Of a stretch of 35,406 bases of DNA, positions 17,345-26,109 are shown one piece after another. The stretch comes from Alphaproteobacteria bacterium (GTDB lineage: Bacteria; Pseudomonadota; Alphaproteobacteria; Caulobacterales; Parvularculaceae). The notes under the pieces were generated by a model. It was given only the letters and a program-made list of their open reading frames with translations, did no database searches and was not told the origin of the DNA. Position 1 is the first letter of the stretch; each line of letters opens with the position of its first letter. The stretch covers positions 1-35,406 of the forward strand of contig JAADIQ010000103.1 in the NCBI GenBank assembly GCA_013151255.1, read 5' to 3'. The position numbers and the translations under genes are program-made.

Positions 17345-17474
17345 GTCATCCCGTGCGCAATGCGGCATGAAATGCCGCTTTGCAGACACGGGATCGCTAT
17401 CAGCGTGTTCAACCTGCTGTGGAGATCCCGGACCAGCGAAGCAACACTTCGTGTTGCATCGCATCCGGGATGAC
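17345..17474. repeat. GTCAT-bounded double-hairpin repeat (R2), divergent copy b
   Basis: Inverted ends GTCATCCCG (17345-17353) and CGGGATGAC (17466-17474). The left half folds as CCCGTG...CACGGG around GCGGCATGAAATGCCGC. The right half folds as GATCCCGGA...TCCGGGATGAC around GCGAAGCAACAC-ttcg-TGTTGCATCGC. Same plan as 8143-8224, with extra inner stems. Confidence 0.65.
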
Positions 17475-17510
17475 GAATAATTCCTTCTTCCATAACTCCC
17501 AACAGCGGCA

Positions 17511-17555
17511 AAACGCCGGCCCAAAAATTGGCCGCAGTTTTCGGGCCGGGCGTTT
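17511..17555 (-). terminator. Long hairpin, possible leftward terminator
   Basis: AAACGCCGGCCCAAAA and TTTTCGGGCCGGGCGTTT pair over about 15 bp with one or two bulged bases. On the minus strand the stem runs into GCGTTTTGCC, giving a short T-run; on the plus strand the tail is GCGTTTCAC. It could end a leftward transcript from the unassigned 17556-17900 stretch, or nuoI transcription on the plus strand. Confidence 0.4.
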
Positions 17556-17928
17556 CACTCTGTTGAGCGCCGGGGGCGAGAGGTTCGGCGCCGCGACAGC
17601 CAACTGAATGGGACCGACGGCGGCGCAAGGATTCACAATGTCAAACAGCCCACGCGAGCAAGCTTGATGCTTCCCGCGCATGAACGCCGTAAGGGCCTTG
17701 GGAGTGTTCGCGATGTCCCGTTGGGGAGCCAATCGCCTATGGGGTGGCCGCATCTCGACGTTGGAAGGAGTGTAAGGCCGCCCAAACCCGTGAGGATAAC
17801 TTTTCACCAAATATGGGTTTTATGGCCAACGACCCTCCTGGAGTTGTAAAATCGGAGAATCGATTCGTGTGGCGGTTGTGAGGAAATCGGTCGGTTTGAG
17901 CTTCCGCGAAGCCCGCGCCGCAGCATCC

Positions 17929-17981
17929 ACCTCCCCCTTGAGGGGAGGTCAAAAATGCACCGCATTTTTGGGTGGGGGTCA
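17929..17981. repeat. GGGGAGG-type palindromic repeat (R3), copy b
   Basis: CCTCCCC-CTTGA-GGGGAGG, then a middle hairpin AAAAATGC-ACC-GCATTTTT, then the G-rich tail GGGTGGGGG. Same plan as 5645-5691, with a different but still fully paired middle hairpin. Confidence 0.6.
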
Positions 17982-18050
17982 CGGCGATGCGTAACCGCCG
18001 GCGTTTGCAGAAAAGGCGACACCCATTCCCGGAATCCCGCTCTCCCGAAA

Positions 18051-18100
18051 TTCCCCCTCCCGAAATCAAAGATTTCGACCTCCCCTCAAGGGGGAGGTGA
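18051..18100. repeat. GGGGAGG-type palindromic repeat (R3), copy c (inverted)
   Basis: Reading leftward it repeats copy b: CCTCCCC...GGGGGAGG hairpin (18079-18097), middle hairpin GAAATC-AAA-GATTTC, and the G-rich strand opposite CCCCCTCCC. Copies b and c face each other about 70 bases apart, so the whole segment could fold into one large inverted repeat. Confidence 0.6.
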
Positions 18101-18377
18101 TTCCCTCTGCCTGACACTGAAGGGGCGATGGGGGCCTCGACGCCATCAAAAACCATCAACGCCAAGCGCCCGCCGCCGCCCTCAAGACCCCCGAAATATC
18201 CCTGAAATAACCCGTCTCAACCCTTTGCAATGCCTCGCCAAGGCGGTTAAAACGCAGCGGATTTCGTGCGTGCGTGTGAGTCGCATTGCAGGCCGTGCGA
18301 ATGCCCGTCATGCAATGTCATCCGGCATTGTCCCGCCTGTTTTTGTTTCCGCCTAATCCTGCTTGTTTCACCGAGTA

Positions 18378-18390
18378 TTGAAATTTTCAA
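18378..18390. promoter_or_regulatory. Palindrome upstream of nuoJ
   Basis: TTGAAATTTTCAA is a perfect 13-base palindrome centred 27 bases before the nuoJ ATG. It may be an operator or part of a promoter; no matched -10/-35 pair could be assigned. Confidence 0.3.
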
Positions 18391-18410
18391 AGGTCACGCG
18401 AAGCGTTCTT

Positions 18411-19049
18411 ATGTCGGTAGCCGTTATCGCCTTTTATGTCTTTTCTTTCGCCATCCTCGCGTCGGCGTTGATGGTGGTGGCGTCGAAGAACCCGGTGCAT
18501 TCGGTGCTGTTCCTGATATCGACGTTCATCGCTGCGGCCGGTCTGTTCGTGCTGATGGGGGCTGAATATCTGGCGATGGTGCTGGTGGTGGTTTATGTCG
18601 GCGCGGTTGCGGTTTTGTTTTTGTTCGTGGTGATGATGCTCGATGTCGATTTCGTCGAGCTGAAACAGGGCTTCTTACAATATCTGCCGTTTGGCGGCGC
18701 CATAGCAGTGCTGGTGGTTGTCGAGTTAATCATGGTGGTCTCGGTATGGGCGTTTCCGACCGACGCGGATCTGGCGCTCGCGCATCCTTCGCCGACCGCG
18801 GCGCAGACCGTCGCCGATCCCAACGGGCCGACCAATATCGAGGCTATCGGCCTCATTCTTTACACCGACTACGTGCATTATTTTCAGATCGCCGGGGTCA
18901 TCCTTCTGGTGGCGATGATCGGCGCGATTGTCCTGACTTTCCGGACCCGCGAAGGCATTAAAAAGCAGGATGCGGCGGCTCAAGTTGGGCGCAAGCGCGA
19001 AGACGGGGTTGAACTTGTCGACCTTCCAACCGGCCAGGGGCTTTCATGA
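18411..19049 (+). CDS. nuoJ: NADH-quinone oxidoreductase subunit J
   Basis: 212 residues with five membrane helices, part of the proton-pumping arm near NuoH and NuoK. Family features include FAILASALMVVASKNPVHSV and EYLAMVLVVVYVGAVAVLFL (the pi-bulge helix 3 region), and a last helix FQIAGVILLVAMIGAIVLT. A polar C-terminal tail of about 35 residues follows. ATG 18411 matches the family start; an upstream ATG at 18363 would add 16 unrelated residues. It opens a tightly spaced block nuoJ-K-L-M-N-birA-coaX-rnj-DUF1467. Confidence 0.95.
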   Translation: MSVAVIAFYVFSFAILASALMVVASKNPVHSVLFLISTFIAAAGLFVLMGAEYLAMVLVVVYVGAVAVLFLFVVMMLDVDFVELKQGFLQYLPFGGAIAVLVVVELIMVVSVWAFPTDADLALAHPSPTAAQTVADPNGPTNIEAIGLILYTDYVHYFQIAGVILLVAMIGAIVLTFRTREGIKKQDAAAQVGRKREDGVELVDLPTGQGLS

Positions 19050-19067
19050 AAATGGGACTTTCATAAG

Positions 19068-19379
19068 ATGCTGGATATCGGCCTTGGACATTACCTTTCT
19101 GTCGCGGCGGTCCTGTTTGCGATCGGCATGGCGGGGATTTTTCTCAACCGCAAAAATGTCATCGTCATTTTGATGTCTATTGAGTTGATGTTGTTGGCGG
19201 TGAACATCAATCTGGTTGCGTTCTCACAATTTCTTGGCGACCTCACCGGTCAGGTCTTCGCCTTTATGGTGTTGACGGTGGCGGCGGCGGAAGCTGCCGT
19301 CGGGCTTGCCATTCTTGTTGCGTTCTTCCGCACGCGCGGCGACATCGCCGTTGACGACGCCAGCTTGATGAAGAACTAG
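19068..19379 (+). CDS. nuoK: NADH-quinone oxidoreductase subunit K
   Basis: 103 residues with three membrane helices, related to MrpC. The two membrane-embedded glutamates needed for proton translocation are present, Glu39 ([18 protein letters not shown]) and Glu75 ([13 protein letters not shown]). It lies 18 bases after nuoJ and 12 before nuoL. Full length with no oddities. Confidence 0.97.
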   Translation: MLDIGLGHYLSVAAVLFAIGMAGIFLNRKNVIVILMSIELMLLAVNINLVAFSQFLGDLTGQVFAFMVLTVAAAEAAVGLAILVAFFRTRGDIAVDDASLMKN

Positions 19380-19391
19380 GGCCCCGCATCA

Positions 19392-21521
19392 ATGGAATCA
19401 TTTGTCGTCTTACTGCCCCTGTTCGGCGCGCTGCTGGCGATGCCGGTCGGGCGCGCCTTTGGGCCGCGGGCGGCGGAGCTGTTGACGACGGGCTTGCTGT
19501 TGGCGGCGGCGGTGATTGCATGGTTTTTGTTGTTCGACGTCACCTCGCTGATGGGGAACGATGGCGGCGGCGTGCGGACCATAGAGCTGTTCACCTGGAT
19601 TTCGTCGGGTGGCTTTAAAGCGGTCTGGGCGGTGCGGCTTGATGCGTTGTCGGCGGTGATGCTGGTGGTGGTGAACTCGGTGTCGTTCCTCGTCCACTGG
19701 TATTCCATGGGTTACATGAAAGACTATGGCGAGCAGCCGCGGTTTTTCGCTTACCTGTCGCTGTTCACCTTCGCGATGTTGACGCTGGTGACGGCGGATA
19801 ATTTCCTGCAATTGTTTTTCGGCTGGGAGGGCGTCGGGCTTGCGTCTTATTTGCTGATCGGTTTCTGGTTCAAGAAGAAGTCGGCCAATGATGCGGCGAT
19901 CAAGGCGTTCATCGTCAACCGGGTCGGCGATTTCGGCTTTGCACTCGGCATTGTCGCGGTGTTTTATGTGTTCGGCTCGGTCGAGTTCGATACGGTGTTC
20001 AACGCGGTCGCCGCCAACGCAGACATTACCCCCTTCGGCCAGAATACCGGCGCGCCTATTCAGGAACTGACCATCAATTTCCTTGGCCAGAACTGGCATG
20101 CGCTGACGGTGATCGGCGTGTTGCTGTTCATCGGCGCGATGGGCAAGTCGGCGCAGTTCTTCCTCCACACCTGGCTGCCGGACGCCATGGAAGGCCCGAC
20201 GCCGGTGTCGGCGCTGATCCACGCCGCGACCATGGTGACCGCCGGCGTTTATCTGGTCTCGCGCTGCTCGGTGATTTACGAATACGCCCCCAATGCCGCC
20301 GCGATGGTGACACTAGTCGGTGCGGTGACGGCGTTTTTTGCAGCCACCGTGGCGCTGCTTCAGGACGACATCAAAAAAATCATCGCTTATTCCACCTGCT
20401 CACAGCTCGGCTACATGTTTTTCGCCGCCGGCGTCGGCGCCTATGACGCGGCGATGTTTCATCTGTTTACCCATGCGTTCTTTAAAGCGCTGTTGTTCTT
20501 AGGCTCCGGCGCGGTGATCATCGCCATGCATCACGAGCAGGACATCAAGAAAATGGGCGGGGTGCGCATCGCCCTGCCGTTCACGCATATTTTGATGGTG
20601 ATCGGCACGATTGCGATTACCGGCGTGGGCATTCCGGGGCTTTATCTTTTCGGCGCGCCGTTTGGCGCTGCCGGGTTTGTCTCCAAGGATATGATCCTTG
20701 AAGGCGCGTTTGCTGCTGGCGAGGTTGGGCGCGCATTCGGGTATTTCGCTTTCGTGCTCGGATTGCTGGCCGCGGTGATGACCGCGTTTTATTCCTGGCG
20801 GCTTATTTTCCTCACCTTCTGGGGGCCGAGCCGGGCGCCGGAGGCGGTCCGCAAACACCCCCATGCGGTGCCTGATGCGATGATGGCGCCATTAATCCCG
20901 CTGGCGATTGGCGCGCTGGTCGTTGGCATGGCGTTTTACGGCCAGTTTGTCGGCGACAACAAGCAAGAGTTCTGGGGCGACGCGCTCTATTTTAAAACCA
21001 CTGAGCATGTTGAAGGCGCGGCAAGCGTTGACCATGCGGTTACGGATGAAGCCGTGCACGCCGCGTCGGTTGAAGCATCGGCGCAAGAAGAAGACACCGC
21101 TGGCGAAGGCGAGGGCGGTGGCCATCATGTTCCGACCTGGGTTCTCTGGGCGCCATTCCTGGCGATGCTCTCCGGCGCACTTATCGCCGCCAATCATTAT
21201 CTGCGCGGCGATCCGTTGAAACCCGGCCTGTTGCGCGAGGGCGGGATGATTTACGGCTTTCTCAAGAACAAATGGTATTTCGACGAGATCTACGACTTCC
21301 TGCTGGTCAAGCCGGCGTTCCGGCTTGGCCGGTTGTTCTGGCTTGAGGGCGACGGCAAGACCATCGACGCGGTCGGCCCCGACGGCATCGCCGCCAGCGT
21401 TGCGGCGGGCGCGCGGCGCATCGTCAAAATTCAGAGCGGCTATCTCTATCACTACGCCTTCGCCATGCTGATCGGCATCGCGGTGTTTATCACCTTCGTC
21501 TTAATCCGGGCGGGGGGCTGA
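19392..21521 (+). CDS. nuoL: NADH-quinone oxidoreductase subunit L (antiporter-like)
   Basis: 709 residues, the distal proton-pumping subunit. The antiporter core (Proton_antipo_N and Proton_antipo_M) is intact: Glu146 in [19 protein letters not shown], and the lysine-bearing helix [21 protein letters not shown]. The C-terminal lateral amphipathic helix region and final anchor helix are present (last segment [20 protein letters not shown]). A hydrophilic insert rich in Ala, Glu and His (about residues 540-580, ending GEGEGGGHH) sits before the last helices. It lies 12 bases after nuoK and two before nuoM. Confidence 0.97.
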   Translation: MESFVVLLPLFGALLAMPVGRAFGPRAAELLTTGLLLAAAVIAWFLLFDVTSLMGNDGGGVRTIELFTWISSGGFKAVWAVRLDALSAVMLVVVNSVSFLVHWYSMGYMKDYGEQPRFFAYLSLFTFAMLTLVTADNFLQLFFGWEGVGLASYLLIGFWFKKKSANDAAIKAFIVNRVGDFGFALGIVAVFYVFGSVEFDTVFNAVAANADITPFGQNTGAPIQELTINFLGQNWHALTVIGVLLFIGAMGKSAQFFLHTWLPDAMEGPTPVSALIHAATMVTAGVYLVSRCSVIYEYAPNAAAMVTLVGAVTAFFAATVALLQDDIKKIIAYSTCSQLGYMFFAAGVGAYDAAMFHLFTHAFFKALLFLGSGAVIIAMHHEQDIKKMGGVRIALPFTHILMVIGTIAITGVGIPGLYLFGAPFGAAGFVSKDMILEGAFAAGEVGRAFGYFAFVLGLLAAVMTAFYSWRLIFLTFWGPSRAPEAVRKHPHAVPDAMMAPLIPLAIGALVVGMAFYGQFVGDNKQEFWGDALYFKTTEHVEGAASVDHAVTDEAVHAASVEASAQEEDTAGEGEGGGHHVPTWVLWAPFLAMLSGALIAANHYLRGDPLKPGLLREGGMIYGFLKNKWYFDEIYDFLLVKPAFRLGRLFWLEGDGKTIDAVGPDGIAASVAAGARRIVKIQSGYLYHYAFAMLIGIAVFITFVLIRAGG

Positions 21522-21523
21522 CA

Positions 21524-23104
21524 ATGATCGAGAGTTTTGCAGAACAACCCTGGCTTTCCCTATTAACATTTGCACCGATGATCGGCGCAATATTCATTGT
21601 CATCTCACGGATGATGGCGAAGAAAAACGATGACGGCATTATCGACGGTCCGGACCTTGAACAGGTCGAACGCAATGCGCGGATGATCGCGCTCGCCTTT
21701 ACCGTCGGCGCCTTCCTGATCTCGCTCGGCGTCTTTGCGCTCTATGACAGCTCGCTGGCCGGCTTCCAGCTGGTTGAGGAAACCGCCTGGCTCGGCGGCG
21801 GCATCTCCTACAAGCTCGGCGTTGACGGGATTTCCATCCTGTTCGTCTTGCTGACGACATTCATCATGCCGATCTGCATTCTCGCCTCGTGGGATTCCAT
21901 CAAGTCGCGCGTCGCCGATTACATGATTGCGTTTCTGGTTTTGGAAACCTTGATGATCGGCGTGTTCGTGTCGCTGGATCTGTTTTTGTTCTATGTCTTT
22001 TTCGAGGGCAGCCTGATCCCGATGTTTTTAATCATCGGCGTTTGGGGCTCAAAGGGCACAAAAGAATTCGCCGGGTTCACATTGCCAAGCCGGGTCTATG
22101 CGGCGCTGAAGTTTTTCCTCTACACGCTGATCGGTTCGCTGTTTCTGCTGGTGGCGATGGCGTGGATGTATGCGCAGGCCGGCACCACCGACATTGTCGC
22201 CTTGCAGCAAGTTGATTTCCCCGCCGGCGCGCAGAAATGGTTGTGGCTTGCGTTCTTTGCTTCCTTTGCGGTGAAGATGCCGATGTGGCCGTTCCATACC
22301 TGGCTGCCCGACGCCCATGTTCAGGCGCCGACCGCGGGGTCTATCGTGCTGGCGGCGATCCTGCTGAAGATGGGCGGCTACGGATTTTTGCGGTTCTCAC
22401 TGCCAATGTTCCCGCTCGCCAGCGCCGATTTTGCACCGTTCATTTACGCCCTGTCGATCATCGCGATCATTTACACGTCGCTGGTTGCGCTGGCGCAGGA
22501 AGATATGAAAAAGCTCATCGCCTATTCTTCGGTGGCGCATATGGGTTTTGCGACCATGGGGATTTTCACCGTCACCAAGCAGGGGATTGAGGGCGGTCTG
22601 TTCCAGATGCTGAGCCACGGTTTCATCTCCGGCGCGCTCTTCTTATGCGTCGGCATTGTCTATAAGCGCATGCACACGCGCGAAATTGCGGCCTATGGCG
22701 GGCTGGTGCATCGCATGCCGCTTTATGCATTTTTGTTTTTGTTCTTCACGCTCGCCAATGTCGGGCTGCCGGGCACCAGCGGTTTCATCGGCGAAATTCT
22801 CACCCTTATCGGCGCGTTCAAGGTCAATAGCTGGATTGCGTTTTTCGCAACCTTCGGCGTCATCCTCTCGGCGGCGTACGCGTTGCGGCTGTTCCGCGAG
22901 GTGATGTATGGCGAGTTGGTGAAGCCGGCCTTGATGTCGATTACCGATATCGACCGGCGCGAGCTTTTGTGCCTCGGCGCGTTGATGGCGTTTACGCTTT
23001 ATCTTGGTATTAATCCAAGCCCGGCGCTGGACGTGTTCTCGCCCTCGGTCGATTTGCTGATGGAAAATTATGATGCTGCGCTGGCGGCGGGAGCGTTGCG
23101 GTAA
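21524..23104 (+). CDS. nuoM: NADH-quinone oxidoreductase subunit M (antiporter-like)
   Basis: 526 residues with about 14 membrane helices. The key glutamate lies in [18 protein letters not shown] and the pumping-helix lysine in [41 protein letters not shown] is a family signature. A charged N-terminal cytoplasmic loop ([20 protein letters not shown]) lies after the first helix. The start is two bases after the nuoL stop, and its stop overlaps the nuoN ATG by one base (TAATG), indicating translational coupling. Confidence 0.97.
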   Translation: MIESFAEQPWLSLLTFAPMIGAIFIVISRMMAKKNDDGIIDGPDLEQVERNARMIALAFTVGAFLISLGVFALYDSSLAGFQLVEETAWLGGGISYKLGVDGISILFVLLTTFIMPICILASWDSIKSRVADYMIAFLVLETLMIGVFVSLDLFLFYVFFEGSLIPMFLIIGVWGSKGTKEFAGFTLPSRVYAALKFFLYTLIGSLFLLVAMAWMYAQAGTTDIVALQQVDFPAGAQKWLWLAFFASFAVKMPMWPFHTWLPDAHVQAPTAGSIVLAAILLKMGGYGFLRFSLPMFPLASADFAPFIYALSIIAIIYTSLVALAQEDMKKLIAYSSVAHMGFATMGIFTVTKQGIEGGLFQMLSHGFISGALFLCVGIVYKRMHTREIAAYGGLVHRMPLYAFLFLFFTLANVGLPGTSGFIGEILTLIGAFKVNSWIAFFATFGVILSAAYALRLFREVMYGELVKPALMSITDIDRRELLCLGALMAFTLYLGINPSPALDVFSPSVDLLMENYDAALAAGALR

Positions 23105-24546
23105 TGGGCATATTCGAGACCCTTTCTTTCGCCGCGCCGGAGCTTGTGCTGGTGCTGGGCGCAATGGCGCTGTTGATTACCGGCGTGTTCATCGGCGATA
23201 AGTCGGCCAAGCAGATTGGCTATGCTTGCGTCGGGTTGTTGCTGGTCGCGGTCTTGCTGGTGTTGTTCTCGCCAACCGCGCCGACGGCATCGCTGTTTGA
23301 CGGCGCTTTCCGCATCGATGCGTTCTCGACTTTCTCCAAGGTGATTATATATCTCGCCGCCGCGGTGGCGATATTAATGTCCGACCAGTACTTCGCGGGC
23401 GAAAAACTACGCCGGTTTGAATATCCGGTGCTGATTGTGCTCGCCGTCTTCGGCATGTCGCTGATGGTGTCGGCGACCGATCTCATCTCGCTCTATATGG
23501 GCATCGAGACCCAGAGCTTAGCGCTTTATATTCTCGCCGCGTTTAAACGCGACAGCCGCCGCTCAACCGAGGCGGGGCTGAAATATTTCGTCCTTGGCGC
23601 CTTGTCGACCTGTCTCTTACTGTATGGCGCATCACTGATTTACGGCTTTACCGGCTCGACCTCGTTTGAGGAAATTGCCCGTATCGCGTCAATGGAAGGC
23701 GCTAATGTCGGGCTTATCTTTGGCCTGGTGTTTTTAATTTCCGGCCTCGCTTTTAAAGTCTCCGCCGCGCCGTTCCATATGTGGACGCCGGACGTTTATG
23801 AAGGCGCGCCGACGCCGGTGGCGGCGTTTTTCTCCGCCGCGCCCAAGCTTGCGGGCATGGCGTTGTTCGCGCGCGTGTTGGTGTCGTCTTTCCACGGCGC
23901 TCTGGGCGACTGGCAGCCGGTGCTTGCGATGATCGCCGTCGCCTCGATGGCGGTCGGCGCGTTCTCGGCGATCCCGCAATCCAATATCAAACGTCTGATG
24001 GCCTATTCCTCGATTGGCCATATGGGCTATGCGCTGATCGGCCTGTCGGCGGGCACGGCGCAGGGCGTCAAGTCCGTGCTCATCTATATGACGATTTATG
24101 TGGCGATGACGATCGGCGCCTTTGCCTGCATCTTGATGATGCGCCGGCGCGGCGGGATGACGGAAAATATCGCCGACCTTTCCGGGCTGACAAAAACCAA
24201 TATGCCGCTGGCGATCATTTTAACGGTGTTGCTGTTCTCGCTTGCGGGCGTGCCGCCAACCGCCGGGTTCTTCGGCAAATGGTATGTGTTTCTTGCCGCG
24301 GTTGAAGCCAAGCTGGTCTGGCTCGCCATTGTCGGCGTCTTCGCCAGCGCGGTGTCGGCCTATTATTATCTGCGCATTGTCTGGTTCATGTGGTTCGATG
24401 AAGCCGCCGAACCGTTTGAGCGCGACGCCGGGCCGGCTTTAAAACTTACCGCCTGGGGCTCGGCGCTGTTGATGTTCCCGGTGCTGACCATTTTCATGGG
24501 ACGGCTCACCGAGCTTGCCGGCCGCGCCGCGGCGGCGCTGTTTTAG
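23104..24546 (+). CDS. nuoN: NADH-quinone oxidoreductase subunit N (antiporter-like)
   Basis: 480 residues with about 14 membrane helices, the last complex I gene of the block. Family markers are YMGIETQSLALYILAAF (membrane glutamate), SGLAFKVSAAPFHMWTPDVY with the pumping-helix lysine, and EGAPTPVAAFFSAAPKLAG. It overlaps nuoM by one base, and birA starts three bases after its stop. Confidence 0.97.
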   Translation: MGIFETLSFAAPELVLVLGAMALLITGVFIGDKSAKQIGYACVGLLLVAVLLVLFSPTAPTASLFDGAFRIDAFSTFSKVIIYLAAAVAILMSDQYFAGEKLRRFEYPVLIVLAVFGMSLMVSATDLISLYMGIETQSLALYILAAFKRDSRRSTEAGLKYFVLGALSTCLLLYGASLIYGFTGSTSFEEIARIASMEGANVGLIFGLVFLISGLAFKVSAAPFHMWTPDVYEGAPTPVAAFFSAAPKLAGMALFARVLVSSFHGALGDWQPVLAMIAVASMAVGAFSAIPQSNIKRLMAYSSIGHMGYALIGLSAGTAQGVKSVLIYMTIYVAMTIGAFACILMMRRRGGMTENIADLSGLTKTNMPLAIILTVLLFSLAGVPPTAGFFGKWYVFLAAVEAKLVWLAIVGVFASAVSAYYYLRIVWFMWFDEAAEPFERDAGPALKLTAWGSALLMFPVLTIFMGRLTELAGRAAAALF

Positions 24547-24549
24547 CGC

Positions 24550-25281
24550 GTGGCGAGACTTCCCTCAGGCGCCTATCTCGATATTTTCGAAACGCTTGAT
24601 TCCACCAGCATGGAAGCGCGCCGGCGTGCGCCGCTTGGCGAGCCGGGACCGCGCTGGTTTATCGCCCTGCGCCAGATCGCGGGCTATGGCCGTCAGGGCC
24701 GCGCCTGGCGCCAGGCGACCGGTGATTTTGCCGGTACGCTGGCGTTCAAGCCGCAAGCCGCCGCCAGCGTGCTCGGGCAGATATCGTTCATCGCCGCGCT
24801 CGCCGTCGCCTCGGCGCTGGATGAATATGTCGAGCCTGAAAAGCTCGCCTTAAAATGGCCCAATGACATTCTCATCAATGGCGCCAAGGCGGCGGGCATC
24901 CTGCTGGAACATATCGATGGCGACGGCGGCGCTCTTCTGGCGGTGGGGATCGGCGTCAATATCGTCTCGGCGCCGAGCGATGTCGCCTATCCGACGGCGC
25001 GGCTTGTCGATCACACCGAGCGGCCGCCGTCGCCAGCCGACCTCGCTGCGCACATCGACCATCATTTCTGGGCCTATATGAAAGACTGGCGTGCAAACGG
25101 GTTTGCCAATATCCGCCAGCTCTGGCTAACGCGTGCAAGAGGGATCGGCGAGACCATCACCGTGCGCCTGCCTAACGAGGAGCTGTCGGGGGTGTTTGAA
25201 GGCATCGACGAAAGCGGCGCCTTGATATTGCAGTCTGGCGCGGAAAAGCGGATCATCAGCGCTGGCGATGTGTTTTTTTGA
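24550..25281 (+). CDS. birA: Biotin-[acetyl-CoA-carboxylase] ligase (short form)
   Basis: 243 residues from GTG 24550, three bases after the nuoN stop. It attaches biotin to the carboxyl carrier protein of biotin-dependent carboxylases through biotinyl-5'-AMP. Motifs seen: the adenylate-binding loop GYGRQGRAW (residues 45-53), KWPNDIL (102-108) and the GAKAAGILLE lysine (113). The C-terminal SH3-like domain (about 195-243) is present. It lacks the N-terminal helix-turn-helix of the E. coli enzyme, so it is not expected to repress biotin genes. The nuoN-birA-coaX-rnj order is common in alphaproteobacteria. Confidence 0.95.
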   Translation: MARLPSGAYLDIFETLDSTSMEARRRAPLGEPGPRWFIALRQIAGYGRQGRAWRQATGDFAGTLAFKPQAAASVLGQISFIAALAVASALDEYVEPEKLALKWPNDILINGAKAAGILLEHIDGDGGALLAVGIGVNIVSAPSDVAYPTARLVDHTERPPSPADLAAHIDHHFWAYMKDWRANGFANIRQLWLTRARGIGETITVRLPNEELSGVFEGIDESGALILQSGAEKRIISAGDVFF

Positions 25282-25308
25282 TCGCCCAACGCAACAAAGT
25301 GAGCGCCC

Positions 25309-26109
25309 ATGCTGTTAGCTATCGATGTCGGCAATACCAATTCGGTTATCGCGCTTTATAAAGGCGCCGATGCGGTGGCGGTGTGGCGCACCTCGACCTC
25401 GTCGACGCGCACGGCGGATGAATATGCGGTGTGGCTGTCGCAGCTGATGGCGATGGCGAATTATAAGCTCAGCGACATTAACGATTGCGTGATTTCCAAT
25501 GTGGTGCCGCAATCGATGTTCCATTTCCGCAATCTCTCGCGGCGGTATTTTGGCACCGAGCCTTTCGTGGTTGGCGCCGGCAATATTCCGGGCGTCGAGG
25601 TGCGCATCCCCAAACCATCCGAGGCCGGCGCTGACCGATTGGTCAATGCGGTTGGCGCGTTCACCGCCCATGGCGGTCCGCTGATTGTTGTCGATAGCGG
25701 CACGGCGACTAATTTTGACATTATCGGCCCCGATGGCGGCTTTGAGGGCGGGGTGATTGCGCCGGGCATCAACCTGTCGATGCAGGCGCTGCATGAGGCC
25801 GCCGCCCAGCTGCCGCGCGTGGCGATTGAACGGCCTGAAAAAATCATTGGTTCCGACACGGTAGGCGCGATGCAGTCCGGCGTTTTCTGGGGCTATGTCA
25901 GTTTGATTGACGGGCTGATCGCGCGCATCAAATCGGAATATCCCGCACCGATAAAAGTGGTGGCGACCGGCGGCATCGCCGCGCTGTTTGAAGGCGCTAC
26001 CAGCGCGGTCGATATTTTCGACCCCGACCTCACCATTCGCGGCCTGTATGAAATTTACCGTCGCCTCAAAGCTGCCGGGACCTCTGCCTCCAGCGGGGCC
26101 AATTCCTGA
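25309..26109 (+). CDS. coaX: Type III pantothenate kinase
   Basis: 266 residues. It phosphorylates pantothenate, the first step of coenzyme A synthesis; the type III enzyme belongs to the ASKHA fold and is not feedback-inhibited by CoA. Seen motifs: [17 protein letters not shown] (phosphate 1 loop, Asp6), GADR at residues 107-110 (pantothenate binding) and [11 protein letters not shown] (phosphate 2, catalytic Asp129). TGGIAALF near the C-terminus fits the adenosine site. Its stop overlaps the rnj ATG by one base (TGATG). Confidence 0.96.
   Translation: MLLAIDVGNTNSVIALYKGADAVAVWRTSTSSTRTADEYAVWLSQLMAMANYKLSDINDCVISNVVPQSMFHFRNLSRRYFGTEPFVVGAGNIPGVEVRIPKPSEAGADRLVNAVGAFTAHGGPLIVVDSGTATNFDIIGPDGGFEGGVIAPGINLSMQALHEAAAQLPRVAIERPEKIIGSDTVGAMQSGVFWGYVSLIDGLIARIKSEYPAPIKVVATGGIAALFEGATSAVDIFDPDLTIRGLYEIYRRLKAAGTSASSGANS

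Larger units (their letters stand above)
17316..18410. other. 1.1-kb gene-less, repeat-rich gap between nuoI and nuoJ
   Basis: No protein gene can be supported. In order: a GTCAT-bounded repeat (17345-17474); a long hairpin (17511-17555) that looks like a terminator for leftward transcription; an unassigned stretch (17556-17900) with several local hairpins; two oppositely oriented GGGGAGG-type repeats (17929-17981, 18051-18100); and about 300 bp before nuoJ ending in a 13-base palindrome (18378-18390). Open frames within it on both strands cross these repeats and show no recognisable domain. Confidence 0.65.

Noticed and set aside
17600-17800. 6S RNA or another housekeeping RNA in the nuoI-nuoJ gap
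   Set aside because: Short stretches such as TGTTCGCGATG and GCATCTCG recall 6S RNA, but they are too close together and the closing stem does not form; no other known RNA signature was found.
17955-18356. Plus-strand open frame in the nuoI-nuoJ gap
   Set aside because: It runs through both R3 repeats and reads as low-complexity Pro/Arg/Ser sequence.
19410-20222. 270-codon open frame on the minus strand opposite nuoL
   Set aside because: Composition is dominated by Arg, His and Gln, typical of an antisense shadow; nuoL is certain.
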